22,875 nt of DNA from Deltaproteobacteria bacterium (GTDB lineage Bacteria > Desulfobacterota > DSM-4660 > Desulfatiglandales > B25-G16). Shown piece after piece: positions 1 to 6,827 of the stretch. The notes under the pieces were generated by a model, which saw only the letters and a program-made list of their open reading frames with translations, was not told the origin of the DNA and searched no databases. Positions within the stretch are counted from its first letter, which is position 1; every line of letters begins with the position of its first letter. Both the position numbers and the translations under genes were made by a program. The stretch spans positions 2,463,500 to 2,486,374 of the forward strand of contig CP070752.1 in assembly GCA_020348625.1 (NCBI GenBank), given 5' to 3'.

Positions 1-32
1 AATGGTAAATAATCAGCAGGGACTACAGAGTA

Positions 33-758
33 TCATATAATCTGATCATACGGACGACAAAGCTTTTCTTCGTATACCTGAAACCACTGGATTAATGGGG
101 CCTCACGGTTTTCCCACTCCAATCGCATACCCTGTATGGCTCGGGCAGCTATCCCTGCGTGCCCCAGGATCTGGACCGCAATCTTAACCTTCTTCGAAAT
201 AGCCGTTTGCTCACCAAGCAGCAAGGCAGTATTATTGTCGGGCTGAGGGCTGTTGAGGCGTTTTATCAGCTCCTTCACAAAGGTATCAACGTCGGCAGAT
301 TGTGCATGGATATCGGCGATGAGGGCTTCAGCAGCGGCAAGGTAGGCGCCCTCAAACGTGGGCTTTTCTCCCTCCGATGGTGCTACTGTCACTGACGGCG
401 TCTCGGCGTCAATTCGCCGAACCACTGCGCGATAGTAAAGAGTCTGTTGCCCTTGAGCCTTCCGGATTGACCACACTGCTTGCCGATTACCATCTTTGAT
501 AGCAGTGCCAATGCCGTAGCCCTGGGAGATGAAGTTCTCGTTCATAATCGCAAATCGCGATGAAGTACGCGGGACGAACAAAGACACCTTAACTGGTGCA
601 TTTCGTGCAATAAAAGCGATACGACATTCTATGTTCCATATATCAGATATGGCCCGAGGAGCTAATGGGAAGCCCATCACCAGAGCCTTGTATAGAAACA
701 GGCCCACGCCAAAAGAAGCCAGAAAAAGCGCTACTATGAAAAGATGATACCTTTTCAT
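33..758 (-). CDS. UUP1-family / inactive transglutaminase-like membrane protein, apparently cut short
   Basis: The protein of 241 aa begins with one membrane anchor (about residues 5-25) followed by a periplasmic domain with the WFQVYEEK region typical of inactive transglutaminase domains fused to seven-helix membrane regions (UUP1 family). Family members are usually about 500 aa, with the seven-helix part after this domain. Here a TGA at 33-35 ends the protein at the transglutaminase boundary, but the same frame stays open to the window edge and continues with YSVVPADYLP, which resembles the family's post-domain segment. This looks like a GGA to TGA nonsense change, or a sequencing error. 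I chose the ATG at 758 because it overlaps the TGA of the upstream retropepsin gene by four bases. In other genomes these two genes sit with a RimK-like ATP-grasp ligase, which could lie left of the window. The family call is fairly secure; the truncation reading is inference. Confidence 0.6.
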   Translation of the reverse strand: MKRYHLFIVALFLASFGVGLFLYKALVMGFPLAPRAISDIWNIECRIAFIARNAPVKVSLFVPRTSSRFAIMNENFISQGYGIGTAIKDGNRQAVWSIRKAQGQQTLYYRAVVRRIDAETPSVTVAPSEGEKPTFEGAYLAAAEALIADIHAQSADVDTFVKELIKRLNSPQPDNNTALLLGEQTAISKKVKIAVQILGHAGIAARAIQGMRLEWENREAPLIQWFQVYEEKLCRPYDQII

Positions 759-1261
759 TGTCCGGGCACGAGACTGCAATTGGGTTTTGTGGTATATTTG
801 GCTGACGAATCTACGACAAAACTGCCAGCCAGAAAGCTGCGACCAACTAACATCTGATAGAGAAAGTCGCTTCGCTCCGTAAGGTTTACCTCCACTTCCT
901 TGTAGCTGTTTCCCAAGCAAATCCCAAGGTTGATGGCAAATCGTGCCTGGGGTTTGGCGCCGTGGCGCTTGATCTTCACCATACGGCGAACCTTTCGCTC
1001 AATCGTTGCTGTTTTGCCATAGCGGCTTGTCACGTCAAATCGCACCCATTGCTCACCATCACGCTCAAATGCAGTTACATGAGACGCATTCAGCGAGGAG
1101 TTCTTAGCACCTGTGTCCAGCTTCGCATGAATAACGAGATCGCCGGGATATATGCGAACTTTCTCCAGCCAGCCAACCAGTAGCTTGCCTTCCGCCGGTA
1201 AGGCCTCTAAAAACATAAGAGCGACAGTGGCTAGTGAGACTGAAAAGAGAAACTTTTTCAT
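755..1261 (-). CDS. Retropepsin-like aspartic protease / RimB-type (ATP-dependent zinc protease family) exported protein
   Basis: This 168-aa protein has a signal peptide (KK followed by a hydrophobic stretch, residues 4-20, cleavage near residue 25). The aspartyl protease signature DTGA at 49-52 follows, and an LVGRSFL segment near residues 138-144 fits the second retropepsin hydrophobic-glycine motif. The family is often annotated as ATP-dependent zinc protease (PF05618) but is structurally a single-domain retropepsin. It starts with an ATG overlapping the stop of the LapA-like gene (ATGA) and ends with ATGA into the UUP1 gene, so the three are probably translationally coupled. In relatives, such pairs sit with a RimK-like ligase and are proposed to work on peptide tags or cell-envelope peptides; the substrate is unknown. 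The motif, signal peptide and operon context make the family call solid. Confidence 0.8.
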   Translation of the reverse strand: MKKFLFSVSLATVALMFLEALPAEGKLLVGWLEKVRIYPGDLVIHAKLDTGAKNSSLNASHVTAFERDGEQWVRFDVTSRYGKTATIERKVRRMVKIKRHGAKPQARFAINLGICLGNSYKEVEVNLTERSDFLYQMLVGRSFLAGSFVVDSSAKYTTKPNCSLVPGQ

Positions 1262-1617
1262 TTCTCCCCGCGGTCATCCAAAAGTCTTTCATCTGCCAGG
1301 CGCTGCTCTACCGGGATAGGCCCTGACAGTGCTTCCCCCTCCTGTTCTTCCTCCTCTGCCTTCTCCTTAAGCTCCCTGTTCTCCCGCTCTAGCCTTTTAA
1401 CCCTTCTCCGCAGATCGATTCTGTCATAAATACCAACCATCATCCCAATAACAATGCCAATAACAATACACAGGTAAACCAAGCCATAGAGGGGAAAGGC
1501 TCCCGTGTGGAAGTTGAGATAGTAGTAGATCTGTATGGGCTGGCTGTTTTTTACCCCAAAGGTCACCAGGAACAGGAGTATGATAATCATAATAATACTC
1601 TTTATATACCTTGCCAC
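1258..1617 (-). CDS. LapA-domain (DUF1049-like) small membrane protein
   Basis: The protein of 119 aa has two hydrophobic helices near the N-terminus. The second is glycine/isoleucine rich (VYLCIVIGIVIGMMVGI) and is followed by a basic, heptad-like region and an acidic coiled-coil tail (RLERENRELKEKAEEEEQE). This two-helix plus coiled-coil layout is that of the lipopolysaccharide assembly protein A domain. I chose the GTG at 1617 because an AGGAGAG Shine-Dalgarno sequence lies directly upstream; a TTG 24 bases further up would place that ribosome site inside the gene. Its stop overlaps the ATG of the retropepsin gene. LapA is known in enterobacteria as part of control of LPS synthesis; here its job beside a periplasmic protease is not known. 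Confidence 0.72.
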   Translation of the reverse strand: MARYIKSIIMIIILLFLVTFGVKNSQPIQIYYYLNFHTGAFPLYGLVYLCIVIGIVIGMMVGIYDRIDLRRRVKRLERENRELKEKAEEEEQEGEALSGPIPVEQRLADERLLDDRGEK

Positions 1618-1692
1618 GGCCTCTCTCCTTTTTCTAGCCAATACAGGGCAAGCTTAAGTGATGCCCCGCGTTTAATTAATCCAACACAGAGA

Positions 1693-1715
1693 GGGAGAAA
1701 AGAGCAATTTCTCCC
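1693..1715. repeat. Perfect inverted repeat between two minus-strand genes
   Basis: GGGAGAAA and TTTCTCCC form an 8-bp stem around a 7-base loop. It lies between the end of the CmpX-like gene (1743) and the start of the LapA-like gene. It may be a terminator or processing hairpin, but no clean T-run follows on the minus strand. Confidence 0.35.
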
Positions 1716-1742
1716 TTCTCCCTTCAAAAGCTGATCTCTTTC

Positions 1743-2447
1743 TTACTTGCTGCTTTCCCTTCCCGCTTTCTTTGTCGGAGCCTTCTTCTCTTCCAACCAT
1801 CGCTTCAAATACTCGGCAGCTGCATCCCTGCCGCCCAGTCCAAAGGCAAGGGCCAAAGCCAAGGCAAAGGCCCCAAAGGCGATGATAAAGGCACCGGCTA
1901 CAATGTCCTCACCGATCTCCAGTTGATCGAGAGCAATCGCTACGGAGAATACTACAATAGCATAGAGGGCGAGCTTTCCCATACCCTCGGCTGTTTTGAA
2001 TCCGGCATTGGAGGCTGCAGTCCTGACAACGGCAGCAAGCAGGTTTCCCACCAGAAACCCGAGGATCAAGACAATGATCGCTGCCACTACATTGGGAATA
2101 TAGAGGAAGATACTGTTAAGGAGATCGGAGACAATGGGCAATCCCAGGGCATCGAGCGATGCGATGATCACCAGGATCATGATAAACCAGTAAACCAAGG
2201 CCCCGATGATCTCTGATGGGGTCTTGGCTATGTTTCCCTTTTGCAAGAACTCATTCACCCCTGTTTTCTCGGTTGCCTTCTCGAAGCGGACGAGCATGAG
2301 GAGCTTGACAACCCCCAGTTTAATCAAGCGCGCCACGATCCATCCCAAGATGAAGATAATGATGGCGCCAATCAGCTCGGGAAGGAATGCCGTGATCTTG
2401 GTTGCAAAGGCATTCCAGGCCCCTGTAACAACGGCTGTTACTTCCAC
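1743..2447 (-). CDS. CmpX-like conserved TM-helix membrane protein (mechanosensitive channel-related)
   Basis: The protein of 234 aa is mostly hydrophobic with about five membrane segments: residues near 20-42, 80-102, 112-145, 155-175 and 183-205. It ends in a charged tail (KRWLEEKKAPTKK). The pattern LGWIVARLIK...LGFLVGNLLA occurs twice and matches the repeated 'conserved TM helix' unit (PF05552) of CmpX-type proteins related to small mechanosensitive channels. Only the transmembrane repeats are present, without the MscS beta domain. An AGGAGG ribosome site eight bases before the ATG supports this start. It lies between Hsp20 and the LapA-like operon with gaps of about 90 and 125 bases. A role in osmotic or envelope stress is a family-based inference. 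Confidence 0.78.
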   Translation of the reverse strand: MEVTAVVTGAWNAFATKITAFLPELIGAIIIFILGWIVARLIKLGVVKLLMLVRFEKATEKTGVNEFLQKGNIAKTPSEIIGALVYWFIMILVIIASLDALGLPIVSDLLNSIFLYIPNVVAAIIVLILGFLVGNLLAAVVRTAASNAGFKTAEGMGKLALYAIVVFSVAIALDQLEIGEDIVAGAFIIAFGAFALALALAFGLGGRDAAAEYLKRWLEEKKAPTKKAGRESSK

Positions 2448-2538
2448 GGCTTCTACCTCCTCTTTTTAAGGTTAGCGCATAGCTCTCAGTTTTTCGTCAT
2501 ACGGATAGCCTGGGGAGGGCCTAATACCCTAATATCAC

Positions 2539-3003
2539 TTATTTGGCCTTTTTTTCCTGTTTGACCTTGACCTCGATCTTCTTTTTCTTGGCCTCCTCTA
2601 CCTTCGGAAGGGTCACCTTGAGGACGCCCTTGTCAAAGGAGGCATCGATCTTATCGCTCTTGACGTTAGCGGGAAGCCTGAAGGAACGCTGAAACGACCC
2701 ATAGTAGCGTTCTACGTAGTGGTGGTGTTCGTCCTTTTCTTCCTCTTCCTTTTTCTTCTCGCCTTTGATGGTGAGGACATCGCCTGATATGCTCACGTCC
2801 ACATCGTTTGCCTCCAAACCCGGTAGCTCGGCCTTTACAACGTAATTATCTTTAGTCTCCGACATATCAACTGACGGCCACCACTCCTCCCCAATCCTTC
2901 TGGTGAGCGGTGTTTCGCCAAAGAACCGATCCCACATTCTGTCCATTTCCCGGCGCAAGGAGCTGAGCTCTCCACCAAAGGGTCTCCATGGTACTAAATC
3001 CAT
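2539..3003 (-). CDS. Hsp20/alpha-crystallin family small heat-shock protein
   Basis: The 154-aa product starts MDLVPWRPFGG, typical of bacterial class A small heat-shock proteins. The alpha-crystallin domain runs from about residue 45 to 140 and contains the family landmarks PGLEANDVDVSI, GDVLTIKGEKK and DKGVLKVTLPK. The C-terminus is lysine rich and carries an IEV element near the usual IxI anchor for oligomer assembly. These proteins hold unfolding proteins during heat or other stress without using ATP. An AGGGAGGT ribosome site seven bases upstream selects the ATG at 3003 over the GTG nine bases further up. It is not preceded by the sigma-54 elements seen elsewhere in the window. Confidence 0.95.
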   Translation of the reverse strand: MDLVPWRPFGGELSSLRREMDRMWDRFFGETPLTRRIGEEWWPSVDMSETKDNYVVKAELPGLEANDVDVSISGDVLTIKGEKKKEEEEKDEHHHYVERYYGSFQRSFRLPANVKSDKIDASFDKGVLKVTLPKVEEAKKKKIEVKVKQEKKAK

Positions 3004-3200
3004 AGCAATCACCTCCCTTTATTTGTGGGCCCTCCCCAGATACTAAACCGGTACAATTCTTTCTTTACCTATTATATTGACATCTCAAGGACGTTTGGCC
3101 CTCTCCTGCCTCTACTTACATTATTGGCAAAAAAATAACCCTTTTCAACTCTTTCGTAGATCGTGCCTTTTTATCGCCTCGAAACGAGCTCGCCGAGCAC

Positions 3201-3398
3201 TTATCTCTTATCGTTTAGAGAAAGGCACTCGATTCTCCAAAGGCAGGCATCCTCATGGCACGTTTCGACCCGCTCCGTGCCGTAACAATCGATGTTGTTT
3301 TCCGCCCGCTGGATCGCCCTGACTAAATCGATCTTCTTCATGCCAGCGGTTTTCAGGCCCATATCTTTTGCCATTTTCTTGATATCGTTAAAATTCAT
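3201..3398 (-). CDS. SAP / Rho N-terminal-like small domain protein
   Basis: This 65-aa protein begins MNFNDIKKMAKDMGLKT, a helix-extended-helix pattern like the SAP or Rho-N nucleic-acid-binding fold, followed by KKIDLVRAIQRAENN, the second helix. The C-terminal part has three cysteines in C-x(9)-C-x(3)-C-like spacing plus one more near the end (CYGTERVETCHEDACLWRIEC), so it may hold a metal. The start is set by GGGAGGAG just upstream, and its ATG overlaps the stop of the M14 peptidase (ATGA), which implies coupled translation. Similar small proteins are, to my recollection, common as hypothetical genes in Desulfobacterota. A DNA- or RNA-binding role is inferred from the fold only. Confidence 0.75.
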   Translation of the reverse strand: MNFNDIKKMAKDMGLKTAGMKKIDLVRAIQRAENNIDCYGTERVETCHEDACLWRIECLSLNDKR

Positions 3399-5170
3399 AT
3401 GGCTCCTCCCAAATCTTTGGTTAAGGGTGATGTTGTTGTAAGCTGGGTAAGCGGCAATATGCTTTTCCCGCACTTTCCTATGCCAGTCTCCTCGATAACC
3501 TTCCTCCGCCCGAGGACTCTGATGATCTCTTCTTCTTGTGGATCGGAACGCAAAAAATCCTTGAAGATATTTTCACAAGAAGGGAGTTTCGGCTCATCGC
3601 CTAACGCGTTACGGAGGCCGGGGTGCGGAACCCTGTAAACGAAAAAATCACTGTCCGTTTGCACAATATGGCGGTATTCCTGAGAATTAAAGACGCTGCT
3701 CAACGATTGAGGCTCCAGAAGCAGTGGTATGAGCCTTCTGGCGGGCTGGTCAAGGCTAATAATTATGTCGCCCCTCTTAAGCTCATATCTACTGACCCGT
3801 TCTGGAACCACGTAATGAGTGTAGCCCTCCTGTGGCCCTGTCCTCGGGCCCTGCTGAGGCAGGTTGTATTGGATTTGAACAACCACCTTCACAGGTTGCT
3901 CTGCCGTTTCATATGCAATATGGTGTCGGTCAAGAAAATCCTTGATGAGGTCCTGGTGCTGGGTGACAATATAGTAGGCCGGTACTCTCAGAGGAGAATG
4001 ATACTCCACAGCACCACGGTATTCGAAGGTATGTTTTACCAGCTCCCTGGTCTCGCGTTTTCGCAGCGGTAGCGTAATCTGCGGCCGGTTCCGATCAGCA
4101 GCGTAGGCATAAAATAGATAGAGCGGCTCTTCGTCCTCGCCACGTGTCCACCTCATCCGCGCATTCCGTGAAAGCTTCATAATCTCGGATTGATGGGCCC
4201 GAGAGCACGTTAAAAATGCCCATATGCAAAGATACTGCTTTGCAACACGAGCGCAGATATTTCGGTCTGTCGGATAATTACCCGATGATGGATCGAGCCT
4301 GTTTTCAAGGAGAAACGAGAATGATCCCATAATTCCAGCCATATTCCGTAAATTCCTAAGGGAAAGCCCTCCATGCGTAATGGGCTGATGGATACTGGTG
4401 ATCTCCCCGATGTAGCGCTGAGCGGGGAGTCCCCCAGAGTTAACCAACTCTATTACCTCTGGAAGCAGATGGTTAAAGCTGAAAGCGCGGATCTGGCCAT
4501 CAACATTAGGGTTGTTTGCCGCCTCGAACTGGGCCTCAAAGTCAGTCAAGTAACCCTGTCTGCCCAATGATCTTTTCTTAAGAACTGCCGACTCATGAAC
4601 ATCCAGCACGACCTCTGGTTTCCACTTATGCAACGCATCCAGTATACCTCTGGTTTCCGTTTCGGAGAGAATTGTAAAGTTCGTGCTCAGGTTCGCGCCA
4701 TTACCGTTGACCCTGCGCTTCGAATTCCTTCCGTCGGGATTGCCGTTGGGAATGATAACAAAGTTCATATCCTCAAGCCACGCCGCAAGTTGCCCTTCCA
4801 CGATATCCCGTGAAATAAGGAGCAGGGCTTCAGCGCCGGAAGGCTCCATTCCGTGCTGGGAGCCGATAAGCATGGCCGTTACCTTATCGCTAGAGCAGTG
4901 GCCGCTCTTAAACCGATCTATCTCCGAGGATATCAGCAAGGCCTCAACAGGGCTGCCGAGGGCAGATCTGGCGATTGTGACCCTTTCAGCGGTAGGATTC
5001 CTGTTGGAAAGCTCCGTGAGAAATACTGTAATCTCTGCCGAACTGGTGAGATGAGCATAGCCACTCTCTTCGAGTCTCGTCAAAAGTGGTTCTTGCTTAC
5101 TTACGCTGCAGGATGCCACTAATAAGAAGACAACAATCAGTGCTGCTATTTTTCTTGCCGGTTTCATCAT
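3395..5170 (-). CDS. M14-family zinc carboxypeptidase-like lipoprotein
   Basis: The 591-aa product has a lipoprotein signal (hydrophobic 8-19, lipobox LVASC with Cys21). The M14 zinc site is visible as HGME (His106, Glu109) and VHES (His192), and the NPDGR motif is near residues 144-148. Glu289 in FLLEN is a candidate catalytic base. The usual DLNRNF element reads NLSTNF (160-165), so the Asn-Arg pair that grips a substrate carboxylate in classic carboxypeptidases is replaced by Ser-Thr. The second half, after about residue 300, is a long extension I do not recognise. The likely place of action is the periplasmic face of a membrane. It is followed by an overlapping SAP-like gene and preceded by a weak member of the sigma-54 promoter set (5333-5418). 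Peptidase activity is likely; substrate unknown. Confidence 0.8.
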   Translation of the reverse strand: MMKPARKIAALIVVFLLVASCSVSKQEPLLTRLEESGYAHLTSSAEITVFLTELSNRNPTAERVTIARSALGSPVEALLISSEIDRFKSGHCSSDKVTAMLIGSQHGMEPSGAEALLLISRDIVEGQLAAWLEDMNFVIIPNGNPDGRNSKRRVNGNGANLSTNFTILSETETRGILDALHKWKPEVVLDVHESAVLKKRSLGRQGYLTDFEAQFEAANNPNVDGQIRAFSFNHLLPEVIELVNSGGLPAQRYIGEITSIHQPITHGGLSLRNLRNMAGIMGSFSFLLENRLDPSSGNYPTDRNICARVAKQYLCIWAFLTCSRAHQSEIMKLSRNARMRWTRGEDEEPLYLFYAYAADRNRPQITLPLRKRETRELVKHTFEYRGAVEYHSPLRVPAYYIVTQHQDLIKDFLDRHHIAYETAEQPVKVVVQIQYNLPQQGPRTGPQEGYTHYVVPERVSRYELKRGDIIISLDQPARRLIPLLLEPQSLSSVFNSQEYRHIVQTDSDFFVYRVPHPGLRNALGDEPKLPSCENIFKDFLRSDPQEEEIIRVLGRRKVIEETGIGKCGKSILPLTQLTTTSPLTKDLGGAI

Positions 5171-5332
5171 AGTATGGCTTCCCGAGATGCCGTTATTTCC
5201 TCCGGCGCGATTATCTTGTCTATGTATGGTGTGTGCTGGTTTGAAGATGCCCGGCAGAAAAGATGCACATGCACCCGAGAAGCCTTCTTAGCCTATGACC
5301 TCTTCTTCTTCACTTTGCCTTTTGTTGGTTCA

Positions 5333-5366
5333 GCAACGAGTGTTCTATATCGTTAACTTATTGAAA
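5333..5366 (-). promoter_or_regulatory. Candidate sigma-54 promoter P5 with IHF-like element, upstream of the M14 gene
   Basis: Read on the minus strand, TAGAAC-actcg-TTGC (5347 to 5333) sits where TGGCAC-N5-TTGC sits in the four other promoters. The -12 TTGC is intact but the -24 box is degenerate. An IHF-like TTTCAATAAGTTA starts 19 bases upstream of the -24 box, the same distance as in P1-P4. The expected start is near 5322, giving a leader of about 150 bases. Confidence 0.5.
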
Positions 5367-5401
5367 TATTGGAAAGTTACTGATTTACTTCGAGTCATAA
5401 T

Positions 5402-5418
5402 GCGAACTACCAGTTCTC
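5402..5418 (-). promoter_or_regulatory. Activator site C of promoter P5
   Basis: On the minus strand the site reads GAGAACTGGTAGTTCGC, a 6-5-6 dyad like the other C sites. It begins exactly 71 bases upstream of the -24 box, the spacing found at the four strong promoters. No A or B sites were found at the expected places, which would fall inside the neighbouring gene. Confidence 0.55.
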
Positions 5419-5514
5419 AGCTTCAGGGCAAGATTCGCTCAAGCCAGTGAAACCTTTCCCACCATTACACGAGCCTTGAGCCATTCTTGTGCTCAGAGGT
5501 TAGCCAGATCATAC

Positions 5515-5949
5515 TCAGCCCTTGGAAGGTGCTTTAGGAGAATCTGAAGCAAAGAATTTTCTTACCTTGGCTGCTATCTGTCTTTCCGTCATCTTATCTG
5601 TGGTTTCACTTCCTACTACCTTTGAAGCGAGCGCCTTTGTTTTCTCCAGTTCCTTTTGGAGTTCAATCTTTGCTTTGCCTGGTCCAAAAACCAGTATTGC
5701 CAGGGAATCGGCAAATTCTGTGATAACCTTACGGTAGTAACGGCGTAACTGGTGTCTGCGCCTTTCTTCAATCTTTTTGTCGGAAGCTATCTCTTGAGGA
5801 CCGTATAGCGTCCGAGAACGAGAACCTCCCGACAAACGATAACGGCCCTCCACATTCGATTCTATACGGGTAACGGTCTGTTGACCGTCGCTAATTGACA
5901 CGACGAAGGCCTTATCATGGTCAATCCAAACGCCGACATATTTCCCCAT
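5515..5949 (-). CDS. Conserved protein of unknown function, possibly eRF1/baeRF-like
   Basis: The 144-aa protein opens with a beta-strand pattern MGKYVGVWIDHDKAFVVSI and contains a basic helical stretch (KKIEERRRHQLRRYYRKVI, residues about 78-96). The strand LAILVFGPGKAKIELQKEL (about 103-121) follows, and then TDKMTERQIAAKVRKFF. This arrangement recalls the RNA-associated 'host attachment/baeRF' group of eRF1-like domains, where a FGPGxAK loop follows a strand. That is resemblance only; no catalytic residue is evident. An AGGGAG ribosome site lies a few bases before the ATG. It lies 143 bases downstream of the 94-aa gene on the same strand and may be part of the P1 transcript. It appears to be a genuine gene, with function unknown. 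Confidence 0.65.
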   Translation of the reverse strand: MGKYVGVWIDHDKAFVVSISDGQQTVTRIESNVEGRYRLSGGSRSRTLYGPQEIASDKKIEERRRHQLRRYYRKVITEFADSLAILVFGPGKAKIELQKELEKTKALASKVVGSETTDKMTERQIAAKVRKFFASDSPKAPSKG

Positions 5950-6092
5950 GTACTATCTCCCTCTTCCTGACCGGACCCCAATCACCACTCAAAGGTGCAC
6001 CCGCCCGAAAAACGGATTGGCTTGAGGATCCATTACTTGCTCCTGCCAAAAGGTAATCCAGTCTGTCTCATGTGATTGAATAAAGGCCTTTA

Positions 6093-6377
6093 CTAGCGAG
6101 CCCATGAAGACGTTGAGGAGCAATTCCCGTCAGACCGGTAGCCCAGGTCATCAAGAAGCTCGGGTTCAAATGTCGCTAGTATTAGCATAAACGTGTAATT
6201 ATCCAGCTCAACATTCTTCCAGCCCAGGTTGTGAAGATAGCCGTCCAGCTCCTCAATGCCTAGATTCGGATGCGCCACTATCGTATTGGCCACATTTCTG
6301 ATATACGCCGGGATATCGCTGACCTCCATTCCCTTGCCGGCCAATCGCATCATCAAAGCCCTTATAAGCTGCTTCAT
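6093..6377 (-). CDS. Small conserved protein, unknown function
   Basis: The 94-aa protein is mostly helical with hydrophobic spacing (LIRALMMRLAGKGMEVSDIPAYIRNVANTI at its start) and a GWKNVELDNYTFMLI segment around residues 53-67; the last ten residues are low complexity. I do not recognise a named family, although proteins of this pattern seem to recur as hypotheticals in Desulfobacterota. A GAGGAG ribosome site four bases before the ATG supports the start, and the ATG overlaps the stop of a very small upstream ORF. It is the first convincing gene downstream of sigma-54 promoter P1, which lies about 190 bases upstream, so it is probably controlled by the activator at 8392. Confidence 0.65.
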   Translation of the reverse strand: MKQLIRALMMRLAGKGMEVSDIPAYIRNVANTIVAHPNLGIEELDGYLHNLGWKNVELDNYTFMLILATFEPELLDDLGYRSDGNCSSTSSWAR

Positions 6378-6487
6378 TTTCTCCTCGACTCAAACGGAGT
6401 GTCAGGGATGTAACGGATGGCCCTGACCATATCAATGTGCGCAAGGCATTTCGGATTCAAAAAGTCCAAATAGAACCACGATTTCAT
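6374..6487 (-). CDS. Possible 37-aa small protein upstream of the 94-aa gene
   Basis: This frame encodes MKSWFYLDFLNPKC followed by a short basic tail and ends in a four-base overlap (ATGA) with the next gene. The ribosome site before the ATG at 6487 is weak (GTGGTGA). An in-frame ATG at 6562 would give 62 aa but lies only about five bases from the predicted P1 transcription start, so it would have to be leaderless. The overlap and promoter context are the only support; I recognise no domain. Confidence 0.35.
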   Translation of the reverse strand: MKSWFYLDFLNPKCLAHIDMVRAIRYIPDTPFESRRK

Positions 6488-6578
6488 GTCACCACAAAAA
6501 CTCAACAATAATCCGCCCGGAGTCTGGCGGATAAATGTTAAGATCTTTGGGCATAAAGACATTTCATGTAAGAGCTAG

Positions 6579-6612
6579 GCAACTTGCGTGCCATGTCATT
6601 AACCTATTGATA
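6579..6612 (-). promoter_or_regulatory. Sigma-54 promoter P1 with IHF-like element
   Basis: On the minus strand TGGCAC-gcaag-TTGC (6593 to 6579) matches the -24/-12 consensus perfectly. TATCAA-tagg-TTA, a full match to the IHF consensus WATCAA-N4-TTR, starts 19 bases upstream at 6612. The predicted transcript start is near 6567, toward the small genes at 6487-6093. Confidence 0.85.
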
Positions 6613-6647
6613 TTGCAGGCTTTTTATTGTGCCAACCACAAGGCAGG

Positions 6648-6664
6648 TGGAACTGGCGGTTCTC
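6648..6664 (-). promoter_or_regulatory. Activator site C of P1
   Basis: Minus strand GAGAACCGCCAGTTCCA, a 6-5-6 dyad, begins 71 bases upstream of the -24 box. The spacing is the same as at P2, P3, P4 and P5. Confidence 0.75.
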
Positions 6665-6750
6665 AGCTCAGTGAAAAGAGCTTCGATACGAGCTATAGAC
6701 GAGTATTGAGGACAATCCAACTTGTTGAAATAACGATATAATGTGGCACC

Positions 6751-6797
6751 AGGAACTGATTGTTCCGCTTTTCGAATTATCGGAACCACGACTTCGC
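6751..6797 (-). promoter_or_regulatory. Activator site pair A+B of P1
   Basis: On the minus strand site A is GCGAAGTCGTGGTTCCG (from 6797) and site B is CGGAACAATCAGTTCCT (from 6767). The two start 30 bases apart, about three helical turns, and B is 103 bases from site C. The pair lies between the glycosyltransferase stop and P1. Confidence 0.75.
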
Positions 6798-6827
6798 TTT
6801 TCGGTCCAGGCCATACTCCCTTTGCCC

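Noticed and set aside
5174..5356. A 60-aa plus-strand frame between the M14 gene and the 144-aa gene
   Set aside because: No ribosome site and no domain; it lies across the P5 control region.
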